Source: Clostridia bacterium
GTDB taxonomy: Bacteria > Bacillota_A > Clostridia > Christensenellales > Borkfalkiaceae
DNA: 8,015 nucleotides
Assembly: GCA_017621955.1 (NCBI GenBank)
Contig: JAGASB010000254.1
Coordinates: forward strand, 1 to 8,015
Direction of reading: 5' to 3'
Part shown: piece after piece, positions 1-6,523 of the stretch
Numbering within the stretch: the first letter of the stretch is position 1
How the letters are laid out: the number at the start of each line of letters is the position of its first letter
Program-made: the position numbers and the translations under genes
Notes under the pieces: generated by a model
The model's input: only the letters and a program-made list of their open reading frames with translations
Databases searched by the model: none
What the model was told of the DNA's origin: nothing

Positions 1-1566
1 TGCTTCCATACCGATAATCATTTCGGTCTCGGCACAAACCCTTACCTTAACTAAATCAGAGTAAATTATAACCCCACCAACTTCACTTGCAAAGTTTATA
101 GTATAAACGTTGTTTGCAAGGTTTATCCACACGGGTTTCATATTTTCTATGCCCGCTTTTGACATAAACTCAGTCGCCTTTTCAATAGCAACTTGGTCGT
201 CTATGCGAACTTCATTGCAACTGCCGGCGTAAGAAAACATTGTTAGTTTTCCACCCGTTTTTGAAATTTGTGCATAAAGAACGTTTCCGTCAATCTCGCC
301 TTGAACGTTATAACACAATATTTGTCCACTTGCTTCACCCACGCTCGACACGTTTTCCAACTTATAGCCGTCGAAAATCTTTAAAAATTCTTCCCTTGCT
401 TGATTGTCGGTTATCTCTGCGCCTTTGAGTCCCTTTATCTCACGGTCGGTTTGCCCGTCAGAAAACGGTCCGTCGTAAATTAGTTCGGGATACTGCACCG
501 AAAGGTTTTGTAAATTGTTAAAATCGGATATTACAATATCGCCTGCACCACCGTCAATCATTGCAGAGAACTTATAGTCGCTTGCCATATTGTGAACTGT
601 GTTTTGAAGCGACTCTTTAAGCGTTCTGTTCGCATTATAAAGTTGGCTTAATCCTGCCATATCAGCCTCTGTTAAACTTTCGCCCGAAATGAGTTTGTTG
701 TTAAGATATTTTGCATAATCGCCTATTTGGTTTATAAGTTTAGTGGTATAAAACTTACTTTCATCTTGAAGCGGAAGTTGTTGCAAATCGTTTTCTGCAA
801 GTTCGCTGTTTATTGCAGTATCCACAAGATATTTTTGTATCGCACCATCGTCCTTTGACGCTAAAATTTTTGATATATTAAGGTCGATGTTATCAACTTG
901 TGCAACCGTATCGTAAAATGACTTACGGTAATTTGCTTCAAGCATATTGTCCGTTGCTGTCGGCATTAAAAAAGTAAAGGTTAAAACCGATGCTAAAACT
1001 AACGTCGCAACCCCCAAAGACACGACTGCTGCTATCCAACCGCCAAGTCCACGCCTTTCTTTTTTAAGGGCGTTCCTTTCTTGCCTTTTGGCTTGCTTTG
1101 CCGCTAATACTTGTCTTTTCCTTTCGGCTTTTGCTCTTCTTTTTGCTTGTTTTTCGTCACGGCGTGCTTGCTTTTCTAAGGCAATTCTTCTATTTCTATC
1201 AGCTTTACTTTCATTGCGAAGCATTTCTTTTCGTGCCTGTCTTTCGGCTTTAAGTTGCATCTTTCTTTGTTTAAGTTCGGCTTTTCTTTTGTTTCTTTCC
1301 CTAATTGCAGCCGCCTTTGCCTTTTCTTTCTCGGCTTTTTTATGTGCCTTTATGCGTGCAAGTTCTACTCTTTTTTCAGCAAGCGCACGTTCACGCTCTG
1401 CCTTTTGCCTTTCCTTATCACGCCGTCTTTGTTCCCTTATACGCTCTTTTGCAGACGGCGCACTTTTGTCAATATATTTTTTTGAACGCTTTTTATGTCT
1501 TCTCTTTCTATTTGCGTTAGCAATGTTTTCCGCCTTTTCTACGGCGTTGTTTTTATTTTCTTCCAT
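1..1566 (-). CDS. ypeB: YpeB-like germination/SleB-partner protein with long charged N-terminal extension (C-terminus beyond window)
   Basis: The frame stays open from ATG at 1566 to the left edge (522 codons), so the 3' end is missing. In Bacillus, YpeB is made in the forespore, sits at the inner spore membrane, and is needed to place and stabilise the cortex hydrolase SleB. Seen here: residues 1-172 are dominated by Lys, Arg, Glu and Ala. One membrane segment follows (about 178-201, starting after GLGGW), then a roughly 320-residue extracytoplasmic part. That part contains YPELIYDGPFSD, which I recognise as the YpeB signature, and ends in PepSY-like sequence. The start is supported by AAGGGGG at 1573-1579, 6 nt upstream and overlapping the sleB stop. 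The gap to sleB is 11 bp, so translation is probably coupled. Known YpeB proteins have the membrane segment near the N-terminus, so the long basic leader is odd. Identity is firm from motif plus sleB linkage; the extension's function is unknown. Confidence 0.9.
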   Translation of the reverse strand, partial: MEENKNNAVEKAENIANANRKRRHKKRSKKYIDKSAPSAKERIREQRRRDKERQKAERERALAEKRVELARIKAHKKAEKEKAKAAAIRERNKRKAELKQRKMQLKAERQARKEMLRNESKADRNRRIALEKQARRDEKQAKRRAKAERKRQVLAAKQAKRQERNALKKERRGLGGWIAAVVSLGVATLVLASVLTFTFLMPTATDNMLEANYRKSFYDTVAQVDNIDLNISKILASKDDGAIQKYLVDTAINSELAENDLQQLPLQDESKFYTTKLINQIGDYAKYLNNKLISGESLTEADMAGLSQLYNANRTLKESLQNTVHNMASDYKFSAMIDGGAGDIVISDFNNLQNLSVQYPELIYDGPFSDGQTDREIKGLKGAEITDNQAREEFLKIFDGYKLENVSSVGEASGQILCYNVQGEIDGNVLYAQISKTGGKLTMFSYAGSCNEVRIDDQVAIEKATEFMSKAGIENMKPVWINLANNVYTINFASEVGGVIIYSDLVKVRVCAETEMIIGMEA

Positions 1567-1577
1567 TTAATACCCCC

Positions 1578-2279
1578 TTATATAGCAAAGACGTGTCTGC
1601 CTATGGTAACAGTAGTCTTTCGTGAAAATATCCACTGACTTGTTGCCGTAGCAGGATTGTAATAATAAAGCGCTCCGTACGTTGGGTCCCAACCGTTCAT
1701 AGCGTCTTGTGCGGCTTTCTTTGCCGTTGCGTTGGGCGTTAAGTTGATTTGACCGTCGTCAACGGCTGTAAACGCATAACTTTGATAAATTACGCCCGAC
1801 ATAGTGTTGGGAAACGACGAACTTTTAATTCTGTTCATAACGACAGCACCTACCGCCACTTGTCCAACGTAACTTTCGCCCCTTGCCTCACCGTAAATAA
1901 GCCTTGCTAAAAGCATTACGTCCGCATCGCTATAACTGCTTGACGAAGAACTTTGTTCTCCGCTAGAACTAATACCTAACGCAGCAAGCGTCTTTGCACC
2001 CACGATACCGTCTACCGTAAGGTTGTTCTTCCTTTGGAAATACTTTACTGCTTGCTTGGTTTTAGCACCGAAAATGCCGTCTACCGCACCCGTATAATAT
2101 CCCCAATTTTTAAGTTTTCTTTGTATGGTTCTGACCGTGCTTCCCGTATTGCCCTGCTTAATAACTGCCGCATACGCCGTCTGCACGTTAGGACTTACGG
2201 TTGCCGTCGTCATACCCACGCATAGCCCGACGGTTAATACCATCAATGCTATGGCAATGATTTTGACAAACTTTTTCAT
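1578..2279 (-). CDS. sleB: Spore cortex-lytic enzyme SleB
   Basis: SleB is a lytic transglycosylase that cuts cortex peptidoglycan containing muramic-delta-lactam during germination. It is made in the forespore and exported across the inner membrane. The 233-residue product has a signal peptide (MKKFVK, hydrophobic core about 7-25, likely cleavage after AYA at 35-37). A peptidoglycan-binding type 1 domain spans about 40-101, with two similar halves marked GYYTGAVDGIFGAKT and LTVDGIVGAKT. A Ser-rich linker (104-116) leads to a hydrolase_2 catalytic domain (about 118-233). The motif ARLIYGEARGE contains E131, the expected catalytic Glu, and VAVGAVVMNR and WIFSR are also typical. Length and order match the family. 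The ATG directly follows the spoIIR stop (TAGATG), with AAGGAG at 2292-2297 inside the spoIIR end. ypeB follows 11 bp later, the usual sleB-ypeB pairing. Forespore sigma control is expected. Confidence 0.95.
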   Translation of the reverse strand: MKKFVKIIAIALMVLTVGLCVGMTTATVSPNVQTAYAAVIKQGNTGSTVRTIQRKLKNWGYYTGAVDGIFGAKTKQAVKYFQRKNNLTVDGIVGAKTLAALGISSSGEQSSSSSSYSDADVMLLARLIYGEARGESYVGQVAVGAVVMNRIKSSSFPNTMSGVIYQSYAFTAVDDGQINLTPNATAKKAAQDAMNGWDPTYGALYYYNPATATSQWIFSRKTTVTIGRHVFAI

Positions 2280-2816
2280 CTAAATATTTTTCTCCTTATT
2301 AAAAAAATGGTCGATAATATCAAGAATCTTACTTTTATAAACGTAACCGCCACTGCCACCCGTAAAACAAAGCGGTGGATAAACCACGCACCACCAATTA
2401 TCGCCTTTGCCACTACCAAGTTCGATTATAAGCGCATCGTAAAATCCGCTTTCAAGTTCTAATCCACCGTAAATGCGTGTGGGGAACTTTTCGTTTTTCA
2501 CGCTTGCCTTTGCCTTGTAGTTAAAACCGTTTTCCATCAAAACGCCGTCTGCAACTTTTTCGATAGACGTAAGCGTTTTTTTGAGCATTTGTTCAGCTTT
2601 ACTTTTAGTGTCGCATTGCGCAATATACGGGGTTAGAAACTCTACCACCGCATCTTTGACCTTATATTTTACCGCTTGCGCTTCGTTCAGGTTGGAATCT
2701 GCACGAATATGTATCCTAAGATACTCCGTCTGCGGTTCGTTAAAAGTCAGTCCGATACCCGTTACCGACAAAAATATTATGCCGATTATTAAAAAACTTA
2801 TGCAAAACTTTTTCAT
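2280..2816 (-). CDS. spoIIR: Stage II sporulation protein R (SpoIIR)
   Basis: SpoIIR is the forespore-made signalling protein secreted into the space between the two septal membranes. There it triggers SpoIIGA to process pro-sigma-E in the mother cell. The 178-residue product has one N-terminal hydrophobic segment (about 5-24) as signal or anchor. The conserved family blocks follow: LRIHIRADSN (33-42), QAVKYKVKDAVVEFL (47-61), FPTRIYGGLELESGFYDAL (111-129) and GSGKGDNWWCVVYPPLCF (134-151). These blocks make the call firm. The start has AGGAG at 2825-2829, 8 nt upstream. A forespore-type promoter candidate lies just upstream (2846-2875). The gene abuts sleB without a gap, so it heads a spoIIR-sleB-ypeB unit. 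In Bacillus subtilis spoIIR and sleB-ypeB are, as far as I know, at separate loci. Confidence 0.96.
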   Translation of the reverse strand: MKKFCISFLIIGIIFLSVTGIGLTFNEPQTEYLRIHIRADSNLNEAQAVKYKVKDAVVEFLTPYIAQCDTKSKAEQMLKKTLTSIEKVADGVLMENGFNYKAKASVKNEKFPTRIYGGLELESGFYDALIIELGSGKGDNWWCVVYPPLCFTGGSGGYVYKSKILDIIDHFFNKEKNI

Positions 2817-2845
2817 TTTTTATTCTCCTAGAAATCTTTACATAG

Positions 2846-2875
2846 TTTATTGACATATCCTTTAATTTTTATACA
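2846..2875 (-). promoter_or_regulatory. Candidate forespore (sigma-F/G-type) promoter for spoIIR-sleB-ypeB
   Basis: On the minus strand, TGTATA (2870-2875) is separated by 17 nt from CAATAAA (2846-2852). The Bacillus sigma-G pattern is roughly TGNATA, 17-18 nt, CATNNTA, and sigma-F is closely related. The match is good at -35 and partial at -10. Transcription would start about 2838-2840, just ahead of the ribosome site at 2825-2829. The position fits, since SpoIIR must be made by the first forespore sigma factor and SleB/YpeB are forespore products. The site was found by eye in AT-rich DNA, so it stays a candidate. Confidence 0.45.
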
Positions 2876-2891
2876 GACATTTAAAATAAGT

Positions 2892-2925
2892 TTAGCCCAA
2901 GGCAACTTTCGTTGCCTTGGGCTAA
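2892..2925 (-). terminator. Hairpin terminator after ispE
   Basis: A perfect 15-bp stem (arms 2892-2906 and 2911-2925) has a 4-nt loop that reads GAAA on the minus strand, a stabilising tetraloop. On the minus strand it is followed by ACTTATTTT, a moderate U-rich tail; on the plus strand a six-T run lies a few bases beyond. It sits 49 bp past the ispE stop and before the spoIIR promoter candidate, so it should separate the two units. No plus-strand gene is seen nearby, so the minus direction is the natural reading. Confidence 0.8.
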
Positions 2926-2973
2926 CTGATTTTTTATTTACACTTTATCAAGCGTTAGTTTGACAAAAGCCTT

Positions 2974-3825
2974 TTATTTTACGATAGTTTGTGCTTTTAT
3001 AAGACTATCGCTAAACAAAGGCAATAGTTTTTTATACGAAGCGTCCCTTTGCTTTTTGTCTTGAAAAATACCGACCACGCACGAACCGCTACCAGTCATT
3101 ATCGCACACGGTGCGCCTGCTTTTTTTAGAGAATAAATGTTTCCACTCATTTCGGGAACTATTTGGCAAGACGAACAATAAAGGTCGTTCTTAACTAAAC
3201 TTATAAACTTTTCAAAATCGTTTGTTTCAAGCGCCTTTTCCGCCGCCACCGTGCAAGGCTTATAGGTTTTGCCTATCTTATCGTACCCTTTATAACTTGA
3301 ACGTGCAGAAACGCCTTTTTGTTCGGTTATAAGTATTAAATACAATACTTTATCTATATTTTTATGCGCAACCTTTTCTCCACGCCCGGTAATTACCGCA
3401 TAACCACCGTCTAACATATAACCAGCGTCGCTACCAAGCGATTGAGCAAGTGGTAAAAGTTTTTTGCCCGTGTTATAAATGCTTTCCATACCGTTTAGCA
3501 CGCCTGCTATGTCTGCGCTTGAACCGCCAAGCCCACCGCCTACGGGTATGCCTTTTTTAATTTTAATATCCACGCCGTTAGTCTTAAACTTTTCAATAAA
3601 AAGTTTTGCCGCCTTAAATGCGTTGTTATCCACAGCCACGCAGTCCACGGGTATACCTTCACATAAAAGGGTTATCTTTTGGTCGGCACGCTCTTTTATG
3701 GTTATTTCATCAAATAGGTCAATAGACGCAACCAAAGACTTTATGTCGTGAAAGTTTTCGGTTACGCCTAAAATATCCAACGTTAAATTTATTTTTGCCG
3801 GCGTTTTTATTTTAATTTTTTTCAT
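2974..3825 (-). CDS. ispE: 4-(cytidine 5'-diphospho)-2-C-methyl-D-erythritol kinase (IspE)
   Basis: IspE is a GHMP-family kinase of the non-mevalonate (MEP) isoprenoid pathway. It phosphorylates the 2-hydroxyl of CDP-methylerythritol with ATP in the cytoplasm. The 283-residue length is normal. PAKINLTLDI near the N-terminus holds K11, the counterpart of the conserved active-site Lys. The glycine-rich ATP loop GIPVGGGLGGSSADIAGVL lies at 92-110. LGSDAGYML carries D133, matching the catalytic Asp, although most relatives read GADVPFF here. The C-terminal motif MTGSGSCVVGIF is at 243-254. AAGGA at 3836-3840 sits 10 nt before the ATG. The 26-bp gap to the upstream sipL-like gene holds no terminator, so the two are probably co-transcribed. 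A Bacillus relative of this arrangement is veg-sspF-ispE. The substrate region is somewhat divergent, but IspE is the only sensible assignment. Confidence 0.94.
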   Translation of the reverse strand: MKKIKIKTPAKINLTLDILGVTENFHDIKSLVASIDLFDEITIKERADQKITLLCEGIPVDCVAVDNNAFKAAKLFIEKFKTNGVDIKIKKGIPVGGGLGGSSADIAGVLNGMESIYNTGKKLLPLAQSLGSDAGYMLDGGYAVITGRGEKVAHKNIDKVLYLILITEQKGVSARSSYKGYDKIGKTYKPCTVAAEKALETNDFEKFISLVKNDLYCSSCQIVPEMSGNIYSLKKAGAPCAIMTGSGSCVVGIFQDKKQRDASYKKLLPLFSDSLIKAQTIVK

Positions 3826-3851
3826 AAGTAACTTTTCCTTACAATTTGCTT

Positions 3852-5360
3852 TTATCTGCGTCTATACACCACTATTCTCTCTTGCCCTGTAAGTGGGAAC
3901 TGTAATTCTTTGTTGGTATTGACAAGTTGTTCAGGGCATACGTTAAGACGTTTTGAAAGCGACCACAATTCTTCACCTTCTTCTGGTATATATACGCTTA
4001 TGGCGCTGGTGTTTTTTGCCTTTTCGCCAAGCACTTTTATATCTTTAACTATCCTATTCTCATACTTTTCAACAGGGTAAACGGTAAAGAACACTTCGGC
4101 TTCAAGTTCAACTTCGGTAAGCGAAACTATCTTTGCACTTGCTCTTTCGGCTTTTAGTACAACTTCGATTAACGTGTCGCAATTAAACGCACCGTCAAGC
4201 GTTCTTTCAAACGGTACTTCAAGTTTTCTAACAAACACTTTACTGTCGCCGTCTTTCATAAATGCTGTTGCCGACAATACTCCCGCAACGACAATGCCGT
4301 TATCGGTGCATTCGGTAGAAATAACTGTAGCCTTTTCTCCGCCAACAGCAAGCACGGTTGCACCGACGGGAAGTTCGTTCACGGTCGATTTGCCGTTTAT
4401 TACTTCTGTGTAACCCCTTAAATCACACGCTTTATACGACGGAAAATTTTCATACTGCAATTCAACTTCGTTTTCGGTGCTGAACGCATCTGATGCCACC
4501 GTTACGCACACCGAAGTAAACGCTTCGCCTTCAAACGATAAGGTTACACTTGCATTTACCACGCTTTTACCCGACTCTTCATCAACCGAAATATCCGTCT
4601 TAAACGCACGCTCACGCACCTTTGCGGTCGCTTGCATATTTGGCATTGCTTCTTCGCACTCAATTTCCATACGGAAAGGCACAACCCTATTTTCTCTTAT
4701 TATATCGTTTTTATCGTTTTTTTGCAACAAAACTAACGATAAAAGCACTTCTCCGTCCACAATTATAGTTCCCACGCCACTTTGAACGGCTGTTATTACT
4801 CCGTTCGCACGGTGAAATAAAACTTCTTCGATAGGATAAGAAAGTTCAAATTCTTCTTCTATTGGATAAGTTCCACGCTTAATCCCAAGACTTTTAATGC
4901 AGTTTAGTTGGTTTTCTTTTACTACAAGTTGCTCTCCGCCCGTCAAAGCACTTACTTCATTACAGTCGATAAGTTGTGCGCTTACCGTTAAGTATGCGCT
5001 TACAGTCAGGTATGCACCTTGATTATCAGCTTCGGCTTTATCAACCACGGCAGAAGTAATCGTGCGACAAGTATCTTTGATTTTATCGCTTTTTATACTG
5101 CCTGCAAATTCGCTTCCGCACTCACACTTTTTTATACCGCCGTCAACGCTTAGATAACTTATATAAAATATTATCTTGCCCCCGTAGTTAAGTTTTGCGT
5201 TTTCAACTTCACTTTCGTTGACGCTAACCCACGGCGAAACCGAAAGCACGCTAAAAACGTCTTCCGAACGCACGTTGGATTTTACTTCGACTTTGATTTG
5301 CTCTTTAACTTCGCCTACTCTTTGATTGTAATTTATCTTTTCAAAAACAGGTTCGACCAT
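3852..5360 (-). CDS. sipL: DUF3794-LysM spore coat morphogenesis protein, SipL-like
   Basis: In Clostridioides difficile, SipL (DUF3794 repeats plus a C-terminal LysM) binds SpoIVA on the forespore surface and is needed to encase the spore in coat. It is the functional counterpart of Bacillus SpoVID. This 502-residue protein has no signal peptide or membrane segment, as expected for a mother-cell cytoplasmic protein. It is mostly beta-rich sequence in what look like three DUF3794-type repeats (about 10-135, 165-285, 310-430). It ends in a LysM-like domain (about 455-500), containing EEGEELWSLSKRLNVCPEQL and an NKELQFPLTGQERIVVY tail. The start is set by AGGAGGGG at 5364-5371. A sigma-E-like promoter is immediately upstream and ispE follows 26 bp later. 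A six-residue unit AYLTVS is duplicated at 117-128. The domain call is firm; the gene name rests on domain order and synteny, and another DUF3794-LysM spore protein is possible. Confidence 0.82.
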   Translation of the reverse strand: MVEPVFEKINYNQRVGEVKEQIKVEVKSNVRSEDVFSVLSVSPWVSVNESEVENAKLNYGGKIIFYISYLSVDGGIKKCECGSEFAGSIKSDKIKDTCRTITSAVVDKAEADNQGAYLTVSAYLTVSAQLIDCNEVSALTGGEQLVVKENQLNCIKSLGIKRGTYPIEEEFELSYPIEEVLFHRANGVITAVQSGVGTIIVDGEVLLSLVLLQKNDKNDIIRENRVVPFRMEIECEEAMPNMQATAKVRERAFKTDISVDEESGKSVVNASVTLSFEGEAFTSVCVTVASDAFSTENEVELQYENFPSYKACDLRGYTEVINGKSTVNELPVGATVLAVGGEKATVISTECTDNGIVVAGVLSATAFMKDGDSKVFVRKLEVPFERTLDGAFNCDTLIEVVLKAERASAKIVSLTEVELEAEVFFTVYPVEKYENRIVKDIKVLGEKAKNTSAISVYIPEEGEELWSLSKRLNVCPEQLVNTNKELQFPLTGQERIVVYRRR

Positions 5361-5391
5361 AAACCCCTCCTAAATTTCATACCGTTAATAC

Positions 5392-5420
5392 ATTATATAA
5401 AATTTAAGGGCTGATTATGA
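5392..5420 (-). promoter_or_regulatory. Candidate sigma-E-type promoter for the sipL-like gene and ispE
   Basis: On the minus strand, TCATAAT (5414-5420) is followed after 14 nt by TATATAAT (5392-5399). The Bacillus sigma-E pattern is about KMATATT, 14-15 nt, CATACANT. The -35 matches 6 of 7 positions; the -10 keeps ATA, A and T; the spacing is exact. Transcription would begin near 5385, with a leader of about 25 nt. Mother-cell expression suits a SipL-like protein. The -10 also contains TATAAT, so a housekeeping promoter with a weak -35 could overlap and supply ispE during growth. Confidence 0.55.
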
Positions 5421-5450
5421 CAAAAAAATAACGCAAAGATATTCTTTGCG
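5421..5450 (-). terminator. Rho-independent terminator of veg
   Basis: An 8-bp stem (CGCAAAGA at 5432-5439, TCTTTGCG at 5443-5450) has a 3-nt loop. On the minus strand it is followed by TTATTTTTTTG, a classic U-tract. It starts 4 bp after the veg stop codon. Its U-tract ends one base before the -35 of the next promoter, so the two units are packed tightly. Confidence 0.9.
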
Positions 5451-5454
5451 CTAT

Positions 5455-5706
5455 TTAACTGCTTTTAGTTGTTTCTTTAAGTTTAACACGCCCACACATA
5501 TACTCTGAATATGAGTACGACGTTTTTCCCTTAAAACTCTTGTCGAACGGACTGACCGTAAACAGTGCGGGATAAACGCCTATCACTCTGCCTGAAAAAC
5601 TTACAAGTTTGTTTCTGCCAAGATTTAGCGTAACGTCTACCGCCTTATCTTGCATTCTTTTAATGCTTTCTTTAACCTGACTTAATGATGTTGAACTCTT
5701 TATCAT
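5455..5706 (-). CDS. veg: Veg family protein
   Basis: This 83-residue protein is of the small beta-barrel Veg (DUF1021) family. In Bacillus subtilis veg is very highly expressed, and the protein has been linked to biofilm matrix gene expression and spore outgrowth; the biochemical role is unsettled. An N-terminal helix LSQVKESIKRM (8-18) is followed by TLNLGRNKLVSFSGRVIGVYP (26-46) and the family hallmark SYSYSEYM (63-70). The ATG at 5706 has no clear Shine-Dalgarno (CCTAAGT precedes it) and an in-frame TAG lies 15 nt upstream. The next Met (18) would remove the conserved helix, so 5706 is retained. It lies 53 bp after the zinc-ribbon gene with no hairpin between, so read-through from the 6360-6388 promoter is likely. 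The neighbourhood (sipL-like, ispE downstream) fits the veg locus of Firmicutes. Confidence 0.88.
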   Translation of the reverse strand: MIKSSTSLSQVKESIKRMQDKAVDVTLNLGRNKLVSFSGRVIGVYPALFTVSPFDKSFKGKTSYSYSEYMCGRVKLKETTKSS

Positions 5707-5759
5707 ACTTAGGTTATTGCACTAAAAATATTTTTTATTCGCTTTTTTAAAACTTTTAC

Positions 5760-6260
5760 TTATTCTTCGTCGTCGAAGTCGTCATCCTCGTCTTCATCTT
5801 CTTCATCTTCGTCGTCTTCTTCAAAGTCTTCTTCGTTGATGTCGGGAATATCGAAGTCGTCGGGTTCGTCGTAGGATTCCTCTTCTTCCTCTTCGTCTTC
5901 GTCGTCGAACGCACCCTCTTCTTCGGCAAGTTTATTTAAAGAAAGCATTTCTTCATCTTCCTCTTCTTCCTCTTCTTCGTCGTCAAGGAACTCCTTCCAA
6001 CTTTCATCGTCTTCGGGATTTGCTCTGCTTTCTTTATATTCCATTTCTTCGGCACACTTAGCGCACATTTTTTCGCCCAAACCAATATAATTTTGGTGAC
6101 AAATAGGGCAAAGTTCTAAACCTTCGTTTTCATCATCTTCGTCAACGGCAAACACCAACGGTGGCGCTTTTTTAAGTTCTGCTTTACAAACGTCACAATA
6201 CTCTTCGCCTTCACGCATATAGTTTAAATCACATCTGGGACATTTTATCCAACCAGCCAT
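5760..6260 (-). CDS. Two-zinc-ribbon protein with long acidic C-terminal tail, function unknown
   Basis: I do not recognise a named family. The 166-residue product has two tandem zinc-ribbon-like units with identical spacing, C-x2-C-x11-C-x2-C: C7, C10, C22, C25 and C51, C54, C66, C69. The units resemble each other beyond the cysteines (CPRCDLNYM...GEEYCDVC against CPICHQNYI...GEKMCAKC), so the second looks like a duplicate. From about residue 83 to the end the protein is nearly all Asp and Glu, broken by short hydrophobic spots (MLSLNKLAEEEGAF, DFDIPDINEEDF). No signal peptide or membrane segment is present. GGAGAG at 6267-6272 sets the start, 6 nt upstream. A near-consensus housekeeping promoter at 6360-6388 probably drives this gene and veg, suggesting vegetative expression. 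The shape, metal-binding head plus polyanionic tail, would suit contact with a basic or nucleic-acid-binding partner; that is inference only. Confidence 0.85.
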   Translation of the reverse strand: MAGWIKCPRCDLNYMREGEEYCDVCKAELKKAPPLVFAVDEDDENEGLELCPICHQNYIGLGEKMCAKCAEEMEYKESRANPEDDESWKEFLDDEEEEEEEDEEMLSLNKLAEEEGAFDDEDEEEEEESYDEPDDFDIPDINEEDFEEDDEDEEDEDEDDDFDDEE

Positions 6261-6523
6261 ATCTTTCTCTCCATATATATCATATATATTTATTGATATT
6301 ATTTTTAGTTCCTATACGCAAAAAATTATTTTTTGTTAATAGTAACGCTGACTGCAACTATTATATATATATACTTTGATTTTGTAAACTGTTTTTTATA
6401 AAGTTTTTAAATTTTTGCAAATTTTTTTTATTTTTTAACTACCACCCTTATTTGTACTTTTAATATGATACGTTTCTAATATTTGTTTTCGCTTTTATTT
6501 ATCTTACGTTTATCTTATTTTAT
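6261..6523. other. AT-rich intergenic region between spo0A and the zinc-ribbon gene
   Basis: Together with the spo0A terminator this is a roughly 300-bp gap without a convincing gene. It holds the promoter at 6360-6388 and the 93-nt leader. Within the leader is a perfect 7-bp inverted repeat with 3-nt spacer (CAAAAAA at 6319-6325, TTTTTTG at 6329-6335). Just before the ribosome site is a direct repeat of CATATATAT (6272-6289 area). Neither looks like a known riboswitch. From 6389 to 6523 I see only A/T-rich sequence with no motif I can defend. Confidence 0.6.
6360..6388 (-). promoter_or_regulatory. Sigma-A-type promoter for the zinc-ribbon gene and veg
   Basis: On the minus strand, TTTACA (6383-6388) is followed after exactly 17 nt by TATAAT (6360-6365). 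This is one base from consensus at -35 and perfect at -10. Transcription would start near 6353, leaving a leader of about 93 nt before the ATG at 6260. The flanking DNA is very AT-rich, which raises the chance of accidental matches, but the joint match with ideal spacing and the absence of another gene make it convincing. Confidence 0.7.

Noticed and set aside
947..1570. Plus-strand 207-codon open frame rich in Ser, Phe, Leu and Ala
   Set aside because: It is antisense to the Lys/Arg/Glu-rich N-terminus of YpeB. The codon content of the real gene keeps the opposite strand free of stops. No ribosome site or family match supports it.
3479..4785. Several plus-strand open frames of 79-102 codons opposite ispE and the sipL-like gene
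   Set aside because: They are shadows of well-identified minus-strand genes and have no ribosome sites or family features.
6261..6353. Riboswitch in the 93-nt leader of the zinc-ribbon gene
   Set aside because: Only a short A/T-only inverted repeat and a CATATATAT direct repeat are visible; no conserved aptamer pattern or terminator/antiterminator pair.
6440..6475. TCATATT on the minus strand as a sigma-E -35 upstream of the zinc-ribbon gene
   Set aside because: The heptamer is perfect, but the sequence 14-15 nt downstream is GGGTGGTA, with no -10.
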